Of a stretch of DNA of 27,231 bases, positions 7,343 through 14,549 are shown one piece after another. Numbering within the stretch: the stretch's first letter is position 1; every line of letters begins with the position of its first letter. The translations under genes were made by a program, and so were the position numbers. This DNA is from JBOHBN01 sp050698355 (GTDB taxonomy: Bacteria > Actinomycetota > Actinomycetes > Streptosporangiales > WHST01): contig JBOHBN010000157.1 in NCBI GenBank assembly GCA_050698355.1, positions 1 through 27,231 of the forward strand, written 5' to 3'. Under the pieces are notes generated by a model, which was given only the letters and a program-made list of their open reading frames with translations, searched no databases and was not told where the DNA came from.

Positions 7343-8305
7343 ATGGAGCATCGACACCTCGGCCGGTCGGGCACACGCGTATCTCGGCTCGGTCTCGGCA
7401 CGGCGGGCTGGGGGCGCGAGGTCGACGAGCACGAGGCTGCCGAGCAGCTGCGCACCTTCCTCGGCGACGGCGGCACGTTCGTCGACACGTCCGACTCGTA
7501 CGGCCACGGCGAGAGTGAGCGGATCATCGGCGGGCTGCTGCGCGAGGTCGTCGACCGCGAGGAGATCGTGCTCGGCACCAAGGCGGCGATCGTCGAGGGC
7601 GAGCGGCGCGTCGACGCGTCCCGTCGACACCTGCTCGGCGCCCTGGAGAGGTCGCTGCGGCGCCTGGGCACCGACCACGTCGACCTGTGGCAGCTGCACG
7701 CATGGGACACCGGGACACCGCTCGAGGAGACCCTCGCGGCCTGCGACACGGCGGTCTCGTCCGGCCGGGCCCGGTACGTCGGGGTGTCCAACTACGCCGG
7801 CTGGCAGGCCGCCACCGCCGCCACCTGGCAGCGTGGCGCCCCGTACCGTGCACCGATCGTGGCGGCGCAGATGGAGTACTCGCTGCTGCAGCGGGGCATC
7901 GAGCGGGAGCTGATGCCCGCGACTGCCGAGCACGGCATCGGCGTGCTCGCCTGGTCGCCGCTGGGGCGCGGCGTGCTCACGGGCAAGTACCGCGGCGGCA
8001 TACCGTCGGAGTCGCGCGCGGCCTCCCCGCAGCACGAGCAGTTCATCCGCCCGTACCTGACCGACGAGCACACCCGCGTCGTGAACTCCGTGGTCACTGC
8101 CGCGGAGGGCCTCGACACCACGCCGCTCGCGGTCGCGCTCGCCTGGGTCAGGGACCGGCCAGGAGTCGCCGCCGCGATCGTGGGCGCGCGCACGGTCGCG
8201 CAGCTGCGCGGCTCCCTGGAGGCGGAGTCGCTGACGCTACCGGACCAGATCCGGCAGGCGCTGGACGACGTCTCCGCACCACCGGCGAGTTATCCCGAGG
8301 TTTGA
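7343..8305 (+). CDS. Aldo/keto reductase
   Basis: A 320-residue NADPH-dependent aldo/keto reductase with the (beta/alpha)8 barrel. The start MEHRHLGRSGTRVSRLGLGTAGWG is the usual family N-terminus. The catalytic tetrad is visible as Asp48 and Tyr53 in VDTSDSYGHGES, Lys80 in LGTKAA and His119 in LWQLHAWD. RYVGVSNYAGWQ, AWSPLGRGVLTGKY and AAIVGARTVAQL (cofactor-binding end) follow in the right order. The substrate is unknown. ATG 7343 gives the typical length; no Shine-Dalgarno sequence is seen, and GATAAC lies 10 bases upstream, so a very short leader is likely. It is followed closely by the RecD-like helicase gene but probably not co-transcribed, since that gene has its own -10 box. Confidence 0.93.
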   Translation: MEHRHLGRSGTRVSRLGLGTAGWGREVDEHEAAEQLRTFLGDGGTFVDTSDSYGHGESERIIGGLLREVVDREEIVLGTKAAIVEGERRVDASRRHLLGALERSLRRLGTDHVDLWQLHAWDTGTPLEETLAACDTAVSSGRARYVGVSNYAGWQAATAATWQRGAPYRAPIVAAQMEYSLLQRGIERELMPATAEHGIGVLAWSPLGRGVLTGKYRGGIPSESRAASPQHEQFIRPYLTDEHTRVVNSVVTAAEGLDTTPLAVALAWVRDRPGVAAAIVGARTVAQLRGSLEAESLTLPDQIRQALDDVSAPPASYPEV

Positions 8306-8336
8306 CGGGGCGCCGACCGCTGGTCCTCCACTCTCC

Positions 8337-8342
8337 TAGGCT
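8337..8342 (+). promoter_or_regulatory. -10 box (TAGGCT) of the leaderless helicase gene
   Basis: TAGGCT followed by six bases and ATG 8349. The same hexamer and nearly the same spacing occur before the phosphatase gene at 3362. No ribosome-binding site precedes the ATG. A TTGACG at 8302-8307 is too far away (29 bases) for a normal -35 box. Confidence 0.55.
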
Positions 8343-8348
8343 TTCGCC

Positions 8349-10316
8349 ATGAGCGCGCAGAGCGAAGCCGCACCGGCAACCCAGAACGCGTTCGCCGCCT
8401 TCTGCGAGGCGGGCCTGTGGCCGGGATGCGGTGCCAAGCTCGCCCGGCAGGTCGTCGCGGCCGGCTTCGGACATCCCGACCAGGTCACCCCCGGCGCGCT
8501 CACTGAGCTCGACGGGGTCGGTGACCGGCGCGCCGACAAGTTGGTCCGGGCACTCGACCGGGTACGGCCGACGTTCGACGCCGCCGGCGTCCTGCTCGAG
8601 GGCGGCGCGGAGCCGCGGCTGGCCGCCGCCGCGGTGCGCGCACTCGGCCCGGGCGCCGCGGCCGTGCTGCGCGACGACCCGTGGCACCTACTCGAGCTCG
8701 GTGGGGTTCAACCGGCGCAGGCCGACGCGTTCGCCCGCCAGCTGCTCGATGCGACCGGACCCGTCGGGCCGGACGACCCCAGACGCGGCCGGGCGCTCGT
8801 CGCGTACCTCCTCGGGCGCGAGGCGCGCGGCGGCCACACGTACGCGCCCGCGTCGCTCCTGCGCCCGTCGATCGAGCAGCTGCGAGCGCCGGCCGACGGC
8901 GCCGTCGCCGCGGCGCTCGACAGCGGCGACGTGCTAGCGGTCGAGGACGCCGAGGAGAACTGCTTGGCGCTCGTCCGGTACGCGATGGCCGAGGATGCCG
9001 TCGCGCTCGGCCTGCAGCGGCTGCAGGCGACCGCGGAGCCGCTCACCGGCACCGACTCCGACGGCGACGGCGACGGCGACAAGGTCGCCGTCGACCTCGA
9101 CCCCGCGCAGCGCGAGGCGGTCACGGAGGTCGCGAGCCACGGTGTCACCGTGCTGACCGGCGGCCCGGGCACCGGCAAGAGCCGTACGATCGCCGCCGTT
9201 GTCGAGCTCGCCGACGGCTTGGACGTCCCCCTCGCCCTGGCCGCGCCCACCGGCCGCGCGGCGAAGCGAATGGAGGAGCTGACCGGCCACGAGGCGACCA
9301 CGCTCCACCGGCTGCTCGGCGCGTACCCCGCGAGCGACGGGGCCGACGGCGCCGGGTTCGCGTTCGCGCGGGGCGAGGCCTGGCCACTCGACGCCACCCT
9401 TGTCGTGGTCGACGAGGTCTCGATGCTGGACGTCGAGCTGGCAGCCGCGCTCGTCGACGCCTGCGCGGACGGCACTCACCTGCTGCTCGTCGGCGACCCG
9501 GCCCAGTTGCCGTCCATCGGCGCCGGGCGGGTCCTCGCCGATGTCATCGATTCCGGGCAGGTGCCCGTCACCGAGCTGACCACGCTGCACCGGCAGGAGG
9601 AGGGTGGCTCGATCGCGCGCCTCGCCACGGCCGTACGCGGCGGCGAGCTACCGCCGGTGGACTCCCCGGAACGGGAGGTGGTGATCGTTCCGGCGGCCAC
9701 CGCTGGCGAGGCGGGACACCGGGTGCTGCAGCTCGTCACCGACTCGATTCCGCGGGCGCTTTCCATCCCGCCCGGCGAGGTGCAGGTCGTGACGCCGGTG
9801 CACCGCGGCGAGGCGGGAACCGTCGCGCTCAACGCCGCGCTCAAGGCCCGGCTCAACCCGGGTGGCGGCGAGCACCGCGGCTTCGACGTCGGCGACCGGG
9901 TGGTGGCGACGGCGAACCACCCGGACGAGGGGTTCGCGAACGGCGAGGTCGGGGTGGTCGCCGGCGTGGCCGACGGGGGGCTCGCCGTCGCGTTCGCCAC
10001 CGGCACCGCTACGGTGCCGTTCAAGCTGCTCGGTGACCTGCTGCACGGCTGGGCGCTCACAGTGCACCGCGCCCAGGGCTCGGAGTGGCCCGCCGTCGTC
10101 GCGGTCGTCCCGCGGGAGGCGACGGGCATGCTGTCGCGGCCCCTGATCTACACCGCACTCACGCGCGCCAGACGGCACCTGTCCGTCGTACACGCGGCCG
10201 GTCCCGCGCTCGCGCAGGCGGTCCGCACCGTCGGCGAGCGTCCCCGGCGCACCCGGCTCGCCGCCCTGCTCCGCGACGAACCCGACAACCCCGGTGATCA
10301 TGAAAGCTCGTCGTAG
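8349..10316 (+). CDS. RecD-like SF1B DNA helicase
   Basis: A 655-residue ATP-dependent 5'-3' DNA helicase of the RecD/RecD2 type. The N-terminal third contains helix-hairpin-helix-like segments (TELDGVGDRRADKLVRAL near 52-69), as in RecD2, which works without RecBC. The motor has Walker A GGPGTGKS (about 271-278), motif Ia LAAPTGRAAKRM, Walker B VVVDEVSMLD (about 352-361), motif III LVGDPAQLPSIG, a TLHRQ motif, ALTVHRAQGSEWPAV (about 564-578) and motif VI YTALTRARR (about 601-609). A short acidic SDGDGDGDK insert precedes the motor. The last seven codons and the TAG stop lie inside the 52-nt palindromic element, giving the tail GDHESSS, so the ancestral C-terminus was probably different. Confidence 0.92.
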   Translation: MSAQSEAAPATQNAFAAFCEAGLWPGCGAKLARQVVAAGFGHPDQVTPGALTELDGVGDRRADKLVRALDRVRPTFDAAGVLLEGGAEPRLAAAAVRALGPGAAAVLRDDPWHLLELGGVQPAQADAFARQLLDATGPVGPDDPRRGRALVAYLLGREARGGHTYAPASLLRPSIEQLRAPADGAVAAALDSGDVLAVEDAEENCLALVRYAMAEDAVALGLQRLQATAEPLTGTDSDGDGDGDKVAVDLDPAQREAVTEVASHGVTVLTGGPGTGKSRTIAAVVELADGLDVPLALAAPTGRAAKRMEELTGHEATTLHRLLGAYPASDGADGAGFAFARGEAWPLDATLVVVDEVSMLDVELAAALVDACADGTHLLLVGDPAQLPSIGAGRVLADVIDSGQVPVTELTTLHRQEEGGSIARLATAVRGGELPPVDSPEREVVIVPAATAGEAGHRVLQLVTDSIPRALSIPPGEVQVVTPVHRGEAGTVALNAALKARLNPGGGEHRGFDVGDRVVATANHPDEGFANGEVGVVAGVADGGLAVAFATGTATVPFKLLGDLLHGWALTVHRAQGSEWPAVVAVVPREATGMLSRPLIYTALTRARRHLSVVHAAGPALAQAVRTVGERPRRTRLAALLRDEPDNPGDHESSS

Positions 10317-10345
10317 CAATAGCTACGAACATGTTTCATGATCAC
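10294..10345 (+). repeat. 52-nt palindromic element, copy 1
   Basis: The outer arms are GTGATCATGAAA (10294-10305) and TTTCATGATCAC (10334-10345), extended by CCG/CGG flanking bases. Inside is a second stem CGTAGC-AATA-GCTACG (10312-10327), separated by an unpaired internal loop. It overlaps the 3' end of the helicase gene and lies 30 bases from the end of the convergent membrane-protein gene. It matches the reverse complement of 24288-24339 at 48 of 52 positions. It may act as a terminator, but no T-tract is present. Confidence 0.9.
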
Positions 10346-10375
10346 CGGAGAGTTTGGGCACTGAGCCTGGCCGGT

Positions 10376-11254
10376 CTACGGCTCGGCGTCCCCGCCGGTC
10401 GCCTGCTCGTTCGGTACGAGGCCCTGCGAGGTGTCACCGCCCTCGGTCGGCTCGCTGGTCGAGGGCGGCGCGGTCGTCGGCGCCGTGGTGGGCTCGGTCG
10501 TCGGCTCGTCGGTCGGCTCGGTTGTCGTCGTTTGGGTCGTGGTGTCGGGAGCCGACGACGGCGACTCCTCCGGGCTCGACGTCGACGCGGTCGGGCTGGG
10601 GTCGCTGCTCGTCGCGGACGGGGCGGGTTTGTGTTGGTGCCCGCGGCTGCCGTTCGCCCCGCCGCCGTTCCCATGGAACGCGCTCACGACGCTCACCCGG
10701 TGCTTGCCGCCGCCGTCCCCGCCGCCGAGCGCCGAGCTCATGCTCTGACCCATCGCCATCTCGGCGAGGGTCACGGTGCCGAGCCCGAGCACGAGTACAA
10801 CGGCAGCGGTGACCGAGACCGTCCGCCAGTTCAGTGCCCGCAGCCGGTCTCCCAAGCTGGGCCTGGCGGTCCTGCCCCCGGTGTCGCCCGGCTCGCCTGC
10901 CGGTTCGTCTGCGGCCAGGTGCTCGGTGGGCGTGTCGGACAGGTCCTGTGTGGTCTCGCTCGCCAGGTCGGTCGTCGGCTCCTGGTCCGCCCCGACGGGT
11001 ACGCCGTCACCGTCCAGTCGCTGCATCTTCCCGGTTGTCCGGTTGTAGCGGACACGCTCGATCGTCTTCTTCCCGCGCTGGACCGAGTGGCCGTACAGCG
11101 CGGTACCCACCGTCGCCACCACGCTCATGACGGCGGAGCCGATGACGGTTCCGTACACACCGAGCATCGATGCCGCGACCGCGGCGCCGGCCGCGGCCAA
11201 CGCTCCTCCGATTACCTGCGTCGCGCTGATCTCCAAGCGCGGCTTCTCGGCCAT
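10376..11254 (-). CDS. Membrane protein of unknown function with Thr/Ser/Pro-rich exposed tail
   Basis: I do not recognise a family. The 292-residue product has an N-terminal hydrophobic hairpin-like stretch (about residues 12-55, rich in Gly/Ala), a polar acidic linker (about 90-130), a clear transmembrane segment near 146-165 (VSVTAAVVLVLGLGTVTLAEMAM), then a Gly-rich and strongly Thr/Ser/Pro/Glu-rich tail from about 200 to the end, which resembles cell-wall-spanning or O-mannosylated tails. The N-terminal half ends in a basic GKKTIERVRYNRTTGKMQR segment that is probably cytoplasmic. ATG 11254 has GGAAGGGA upstream at good spacing. It is convergent with the helicase gene; the palindromic element lies between them. 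Confidence 0.75.
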   Translation of the reverse strand: MAEKPRLEISATQVIGGALAAAGAAVAASMLGVYGTVIGSAVMSVVATVGTALYGHSVQRGKKTIERVRYNRTTGKMQRLDGDGVPVGADQEPTTDLASETTQDLSDTPTEHLAADEPAGEPGDTGGRTARPSLGDRLRALNWRTVSVTAAVVLVLGLGTVTLAEMAMGQSMSSALGGGDGGGKHRVSVVSAFHGNGGGANGSRGHQHKPAPSATSSDPSPTASTSSPEESPSSAPDTTTQTTTTEPTDEPTTEPTTAPTTAPPSTSEPTEGGDTSQGLVPNEQATGGDAEP

Positions 11255-11286
11255 GCGTTCCCTTCCAGATCGTCCCGGATGCAGGT

Positions 11287-11306
11287 GGCGCCCTCACTCG
11301 GGCGCC
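11287..11306. repeat. Perfect hairpin in the leader of the membrane-protein gene
   Basis: GGCGCCC (11287-11293) and GGGCGCC (11300-11306) pair perfectly around a six-base loop, 32 bases upstream of the membrane-protein ATG (minus strand). It could be an operator, or a leader hairpin if the transcript begins upstream of it. Confidence 0.5.
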
Positions 11307-11393
11307 TAGGAGAGGACGCGGCGGTGCGGCTTGTGGTGTACCGGGGTGACCCGTCTCACTCCCAAACTTGTGCAACGAGCCGATCAGCGGCTG

Positions 11394-11424
11394 TGTGCCC
11401 GCGGTCGATGAGACATCGGGCACA
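11394..11424. promoter_or_regulatory. Inverted repeat just upstream of the DUF5703 gene
   Basis: TGTGCCCG (11394-11401) and CGGGCACA (11417-11424) form a perfect eight-base inverted repeat with a 15-base spacer; GATG/CAT inside could extend it. It ends eight bases before ATG 11433 and overlaps the CACAAT (11421-11426) that would be the -10 box of a leaderless transcript. An operator or attenuating hairpin is possible. Confidence 0.5.
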
Positions 11425-11432
11425 ATGAGGTG

Positions 11433-11633
11433 ATGGCAGCGGTCGAGTACGAGGTGCGGAAGGTTCGGCTGCCGCGGGGCATGTCCAGGAACGCCGCCCG
11501 GCAGCTGCTGACCGACGAGGCCGAGTACGGCCAGTGGGAGCTCGCCCGGCTGCGGGTGCATGCGGACGGCAGGCGGGATGTCTGGCTACGACGCAAGATC
11601 ATCCGAGCGATGCGCCGTCCGTACAGCCTTTGA
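11433..11633 (+). CDS. DUF5703 family small basic protein
   Basis: A 66-residue basic protein matching the pattern of the actinobacterial DUF5703 family: YEVRKVRLPRGMSRNAARQLLTDEAEYGQWELARLRVHADGRRDVWLRRKIIR. The role is unknown. The family resembles a small beta-rich domain ending in an Arg-rich strand, which would suit nucleic-acid binding, but that is inference. The start is either ATG 11433 or the GTG directly before it (11430). GAGG lies only two bases from the ATG, too close for a normal ribosome site, while CACAAT six bases upstream fits a leaderless start. It is transcribed divergently from the membrane-protein gene. Confidence 0.82.
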   Translation: MAAVEYEVRKVRLPRGMSRNAARQLLTDEAEYGQWELARLRVHADGRRDVWLRRKIIRAMRRPYSL

Positions 11634-11752
11634 TCGACGGGAGCGCCACCGCGCCCGTTCGGCAATATCGTATTTGTCGACAGCTCCCCAGCCGTTTACC
11701 GGCATGGCCACAGGGGTAGCCAAACCGTGACGCCGCCCTGCGGCATCACCGA

Positions 11753-11758
11753 TAAAAT
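11753..11758 (+). promoter_or_regulatory. Possible -10 box (TAAAAT) for the GlcG/HbpS-like gene
   Basis: TAAAAT stands out in an AT-richer 150-base gap. It would give a leader of roughly 20 bases before ATG 11786. The -35 side has only a weak GTGACG about 20 bases upstream. Confidence 0.35.
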
Positions 11759-11785
11759 TCGCTCAAAAGCCGGAACGGTCGAGAA

Positions 11786-12208
11786 ATGCGTCAACTCCAA
11801 TCGGTTTCCCTTAACGAGGCACGTCAGGTAATCGCCGGCGGCGAGGACAAGGCGCGCGAGATCGGGCAGCCGTCCAATATCGCCGTGGTGGACGCCGGCG
11901 GTAACGTCGTCGCGCACATCCGGATGGACGGCGCCTGGATCGGCAGCGTGGATATCGCGATCAACAAGGCGTTCACCGCCCGTGCCTTCGATCTCAGCAC
12001 CGCCGACCTCGCGGACAACGCTCAACCGAACGCTCAGTTCTTCGGGATCCACGCCTCCAACTCCGGGCGGGTGATGATCTTCGCCGGAGGTATCCCGTTG
12101 CAACACGACGGGCAGGTCGTTGGGGCCGTCGGTGTCAGCGGGGGTACAGGCGACCAGGACCAGGCGGTCGCCGAGTCTGCCGCGGCAGCGTTCCGGCCCG
12201 GGGCGTAA
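11786..12208 (+). CDS. GlcG/HbpS-type (DUF336) protein
   Basis: A 140-residue protein of the GlcG/HbpS/PduO-C family. Conserved pieces are NIAVVDAGGNVVAHIRMDGAWIGSVDIAINKAFTARAF and IFAGGIPLQHDGQVVGAVGVSGGTGDQDQAVA. Members bind haem (HbpS of Streptomyces) or corrinoids (PduO C-domain), or are encoded beside glycolate and alcohol oxidation genes (GlcG), with no single agreed reaction. No signal peptide is visible, so it should be cytoplasmic. The codons at its 5' end and the preceding gap are less GC-rich than the neighbours. It precedes a zinc alcohol dehydrogenase by 99 bases on the same strand, in a locus that also contains a quinoprotein alcohol dehydrogenase, which fits the family's usual company. 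Confidence 0.88.
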   Translation: MRQLQSVSLNEARQVIAGGEDKAREIGQPSNIAVVDAGGNVVAHIRMDGAWIGSVDIAINKAFTARAFDLSTADLADNAQPNAQFFGIHASNSGRVMIFAGGIPLQHDGQVVGAVGVSGGTGDQDQAVAESAAAAFRPGA

Positions 12209-12226
12209 CCGACTCGCGCCGAGCTG

Positions 12227-12287
12227 ACCCACCCGTTTGCGGCCGAACCCGCGGGGTATCAGCCGCCCGTGGACGGCGCGGGTGGGT
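12227..12287 (+). promoter_or_regulatory. Long-range inverted repeat before the zinc dehydrogenase
   Basis: ACCCACCCG (12227-12235) and CGGGTGGGT (12279-12287) are perfect nine-base complements, enclosing a local palindrome CCCGCGGG (12248-12255). The right arm ends four bases before the GGAGGAGG ribosome site, so folding could affect translation, or the structure could end transcription of the GlcG/HbpS gene. Confidence 0.45.
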
Positions 12288-12307
12288 AACCCGGAGGAGG
12301 ACAAGGC

Positions 12308-13501
12308 ATGAAGGCGCTGACCTGGCAAGGCAAGCGCGATGTGCGCGTCGAGAACGTCGCCGACCCCAAGATCGAGGAGCCGACCGACGCGATCGTACGG
12401 CTCACCAGTACCAACATCTGCGGCTCGGATCTGCACCTCTATGAGGTGCTCGGGGCGTTCCTCGAGCCCGGCGACATCATCGGTCACGAGCCGATGGGCG
12501 TCGTGGAGGAGGTCGGCGCGCAAGCCGGCGAGCACATCCAGCCCGGGGACCGGGTGGTCGTCCCGTTCAACATCTCCTGCGGGCACTGTTGGATGTGCAA
12601 CGCGGGTCTCTACGCCCAATGTGAGACGACGCAGAACACCGACCAGGCCAAGGGCGCATCGCTGTTCGGCTACACCAAGCTCTACGGTCACGTTCCCGGT
12701 GCCCAGGCCGAGTACCTGCGGGTCCCTCAGGCTCAGTTCGGGCCGATCAAGGTGCCCGAGGGCGCGCCGGATGAGCGGTTCCTCTACCTCTCCGACATCA
12801 TCCCGACGGCCTGGCAGGCCGTCGTCTACGCCGAGGTGCCCGAGGGCGGGTCGCTCGCCGTCTACGGCCTCGGTCCTGTCGGTCAGTTCTGCACGCGCAT
12901 CGCGAAGCGGCTGGGTGTGGGACGTGCCTTCGGCATCGACATGGTTCCCGAACGGCTCGACATGGCACGCCGGCACGGCATCGAGACCGTCGATGCGAAC
13001 GGTGTCGACGACATCGTGGCGTACCTGCGCGACCAGACCAGCGGACGCGGGCCGGACTCGGTGATCGACGCGGTCGGCATGGAGTCGCACGGCAACCCGG
13101 TACAGCGCCTCGGCCAGCAGATGGCCGCGAGGCTCCCCGGCCCGCTGGCCGAACCCGTCGCCCAGAAGTTCGGAATCGACCGGCTGAGCACGCTGCTCAA
13201 CTCCATCTACACCGTCCGCCGCGGCGGCACGGTCTCGCTCTCCGGTGTCTACGGCGGTGCGGTGGACCCGCTTCCGATGGTCGACATCTTCGATCGCGGC
13301 ATCCAGCTTCGGATGGGCCAGTGCCACGTCAAGCGCTGGATCGACGACATCATGCCGTACCTGACCGACGACACCGACCCGCTGGGCACCGGGGACATGG
13401 CTACCCACCACCTGCCGCTGGATCAGGCGCCGCACGGATACGAGATCTTCCAGAAGAAGCAGGACGGCTGCATCAAGGTCGTCCTGCATCCGGGCAGCTG
13501 A
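12308..13501 (+). CDS. Zinc-dependent alcohol dehydrogenase, glutathione-independent formaldehyde dehydrogenase-like
   Basis: A 397-residue medium-chain zinc dehydrogenase. Catalytic zinc ligands are Cys38 (NICGSDLH), His60 with Glu61 (GHEPMG), and Asp163 in LSDIIPTAW; an aspartate here is typical of glutathione-independent formaldehyde dehydrogenases. The structural zinc site is Cys91, Cys94, Cys97 and Cys105. The NAD(H) Rossmann motif is GLGPVG at 187-192, and the insert around 250-300 is as long as in the FdhA-type branch. It likely oxidises aldehydes or alcohols, or dismutates aldehydes, in the cytoplasm; the real substrate is not shown. A very strong GGAGGAGG lies upstream of ATG 12308. 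The SDR gene follows 43 bases later, so the two are probably co-transcribed. Confidence 0.9.
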   Translation: MKALTWQGKRDVRVENVADPKIEEPTDAIVRLTSTNICGSDLHLYEVLGAFLEPGDIIGHEPMGVVEEVGAQAGEHIQPGDRVVVPFNISCGHCWMCNAGLYAQCETTQNTDQAKGASLFGYTKLYGHVPGAQAEYLRVPQAQFGPIKVPEGAPDERFLYLSDIIPTAWQAVVYAEVPEGGSLAVYGLGPVGQFCTRIAKRLGVGRAFGIDMVPERLDMARRHGIETVDANGVDDIVAYLRDQTSGRGPDSVIDAVGMESHGNPVQRLGQQMAARLPGPLAEPVAQKFGIDRLSTLLNSIYTVRRGGTVSLSGVYGGAVDPLPMVDIFDRGIQLRMGQCHVKRWIDDIMPYLTDDTDPLGTGDMATHHLPLDQAPHGYEIFQKKQDGCIKVVLHPGS

Positions 13502-13544
13502 GCGGTCCGGGTTCCGATGGCAGCAGCAGGCGGTCACCAGCGGG

Positions 13545-14501
13545 GTGGTAGTACTCACCGGCGCCTCAAGTGGAATTGCCAGAGCCACCGCGCTGGCGCT
13601 CGCGGAGCGCGGAGCCGCGGTGGTTCTCGCCGCCCGCGACGCGGCCGCGCTCAAGGAGGTCGCAACCGAGTGCGAGCAAGCCGGTGGGCGCGCTCTCGCC
13701 GTACCCACCGACGTCTGCGACGAGGCCGCGGTGACCGCGCTCGCCGACCAGGCAGCCGAGACCTTCGGTGGCATCGACGTCTGGGTCAACGCCGCATCGG
13801 TGATCGTCTACGGCGAGTTCGAGAGAGTCCCCAGCGAGGTCTACCGGCAGGTGATCGAGACCAACCTGCTCGGCCAGGTCCACGGCGCCCGGGCGGTGCT
13901 TCCGCACTTCCGGGCCAGGGGCGGCGGAGTACTGATCAACCTGGGCTCGGTGTGGGGCAGCGTCTCATCGCCATACGTCAGCGCCTACGTGGTCAGCAAG
14001 TTCGGGATACGGGCGTTCTCCGAATCACTGCAGGAGGCGATGCGGCTGCAACGGGCCACCCGCGGTATCAAGGTGTGCTGCATCCTCCCCCAGTCGGTCG
14101 ACACGCCCATCTTCCGCCACGCCGGCAACTACACCAGGCACGAGGCCAAACCGGTACCGCCGGTCATCGACCCGCAGCGTGTGGTGCGGGCGATCCTCGC
14201 CTCGATCGATCACCCCCGCCGCCAGCGCACCGTCGGCGGCTGGGGCCGGCTGCTCGAACTCGGCCACACCCTCGCCCCGGGGCTTTTCAGCCGGGTCGTT
14301 CCCACGGCGATGAACCTCGCCGCGCTCGGCCGTTCCGAAGCCGACGACACTCCGGGCAACGTCTTCGAGTCGATGCCGCACTGGAACAAAGAGGACGGTC
14401 ACTGGCGCAGCACGCCCGCGCGTGCCGCCGTCGTCACGGCGGCCACCGGCGCGGTAGTCGCCGGCGCCGCCATCGGCATCCGGCACCTACGCCGCACCTG
14501 A
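13545..14501 (+). CDS. SDR family oxidoreductase with C-terminal hydrophobic segment
   Basis: A 318-residue short-chain dehydrogenase. The cofactor loop is TGASSGIA (the last glycine of TGxxxGxG is alanine). VNAASV stands where NNAG is usual, and the catalytic triad is Ser in NLGSVWGSVSS with YVVSK (Tyr and Lys). A long C-terminal extension (about 230-318) ends in a hydrophobic helix, AAVVTAATGAVVAGAAIGI, then RHLRR, so the enzyme is probably tied to the membrane. The GTG 13545 start gives MVVLTGASSG, which leaves almost nothing before the first strand; the in-frame codons upstream (QQQAVTSG) contain no start, while an ATG at 13517 is in another frame. It may form a unit with the zinc dehydrogenase upstream. 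Confidence 0.87.
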   Translation: MVVLTGASSGIARATALALAERGAAVVLAARDAAALKEVATECEQAGGRALAVPTDVCDEAAVTALADQAAETFGGIDVWVNAASVIVYGEFERVPSEVYRQVIETNLLGQVHGARAVLPHFRARGGGVLINLGSVWGSVSSPYVSAYVVSKFGIRAFSESLQEAMRLQRATRGIKVCCILPQSVDTPIFRHAGNYTRHEAKPVPPVIDPQRVVRAILASIDHPRRQRTVGGWGRLLELGHTLAPGLFSRVVPTAMNLAALGRSEADDTPGNVFESMPHWNKEDGHWRSTPARAAVVTAATGAVVAGAAIGIRHLRRT

Positions 14502-14549
14502 TCGCGCAGCGCCGCGACGAAACCATCGGTGTCCGCCACCGTGGTCACG

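Noticed and set aside
13517..13545. Frameshift between ATG 13517 and the SDR reading frame
   Set aside because: The ATG frame gives an unrelated peptide, the SDR core is intact from GTG 13545, and N-termini of this length are acceptable, so a frameshift is not needed.
11696..13789. A 697-codon open frame on minus, antisense to the GlcG/HbpS and zinc dehydrogenase genes
   Set aside because: It is the mirror frame of well-supported genes in very GC-rich DNA, has no family motifs and no ribosome site. Other long antisense frames (such as 15448-17388 plus, 13517-15190 plus and 25089-26408 minus) are of the same kind.
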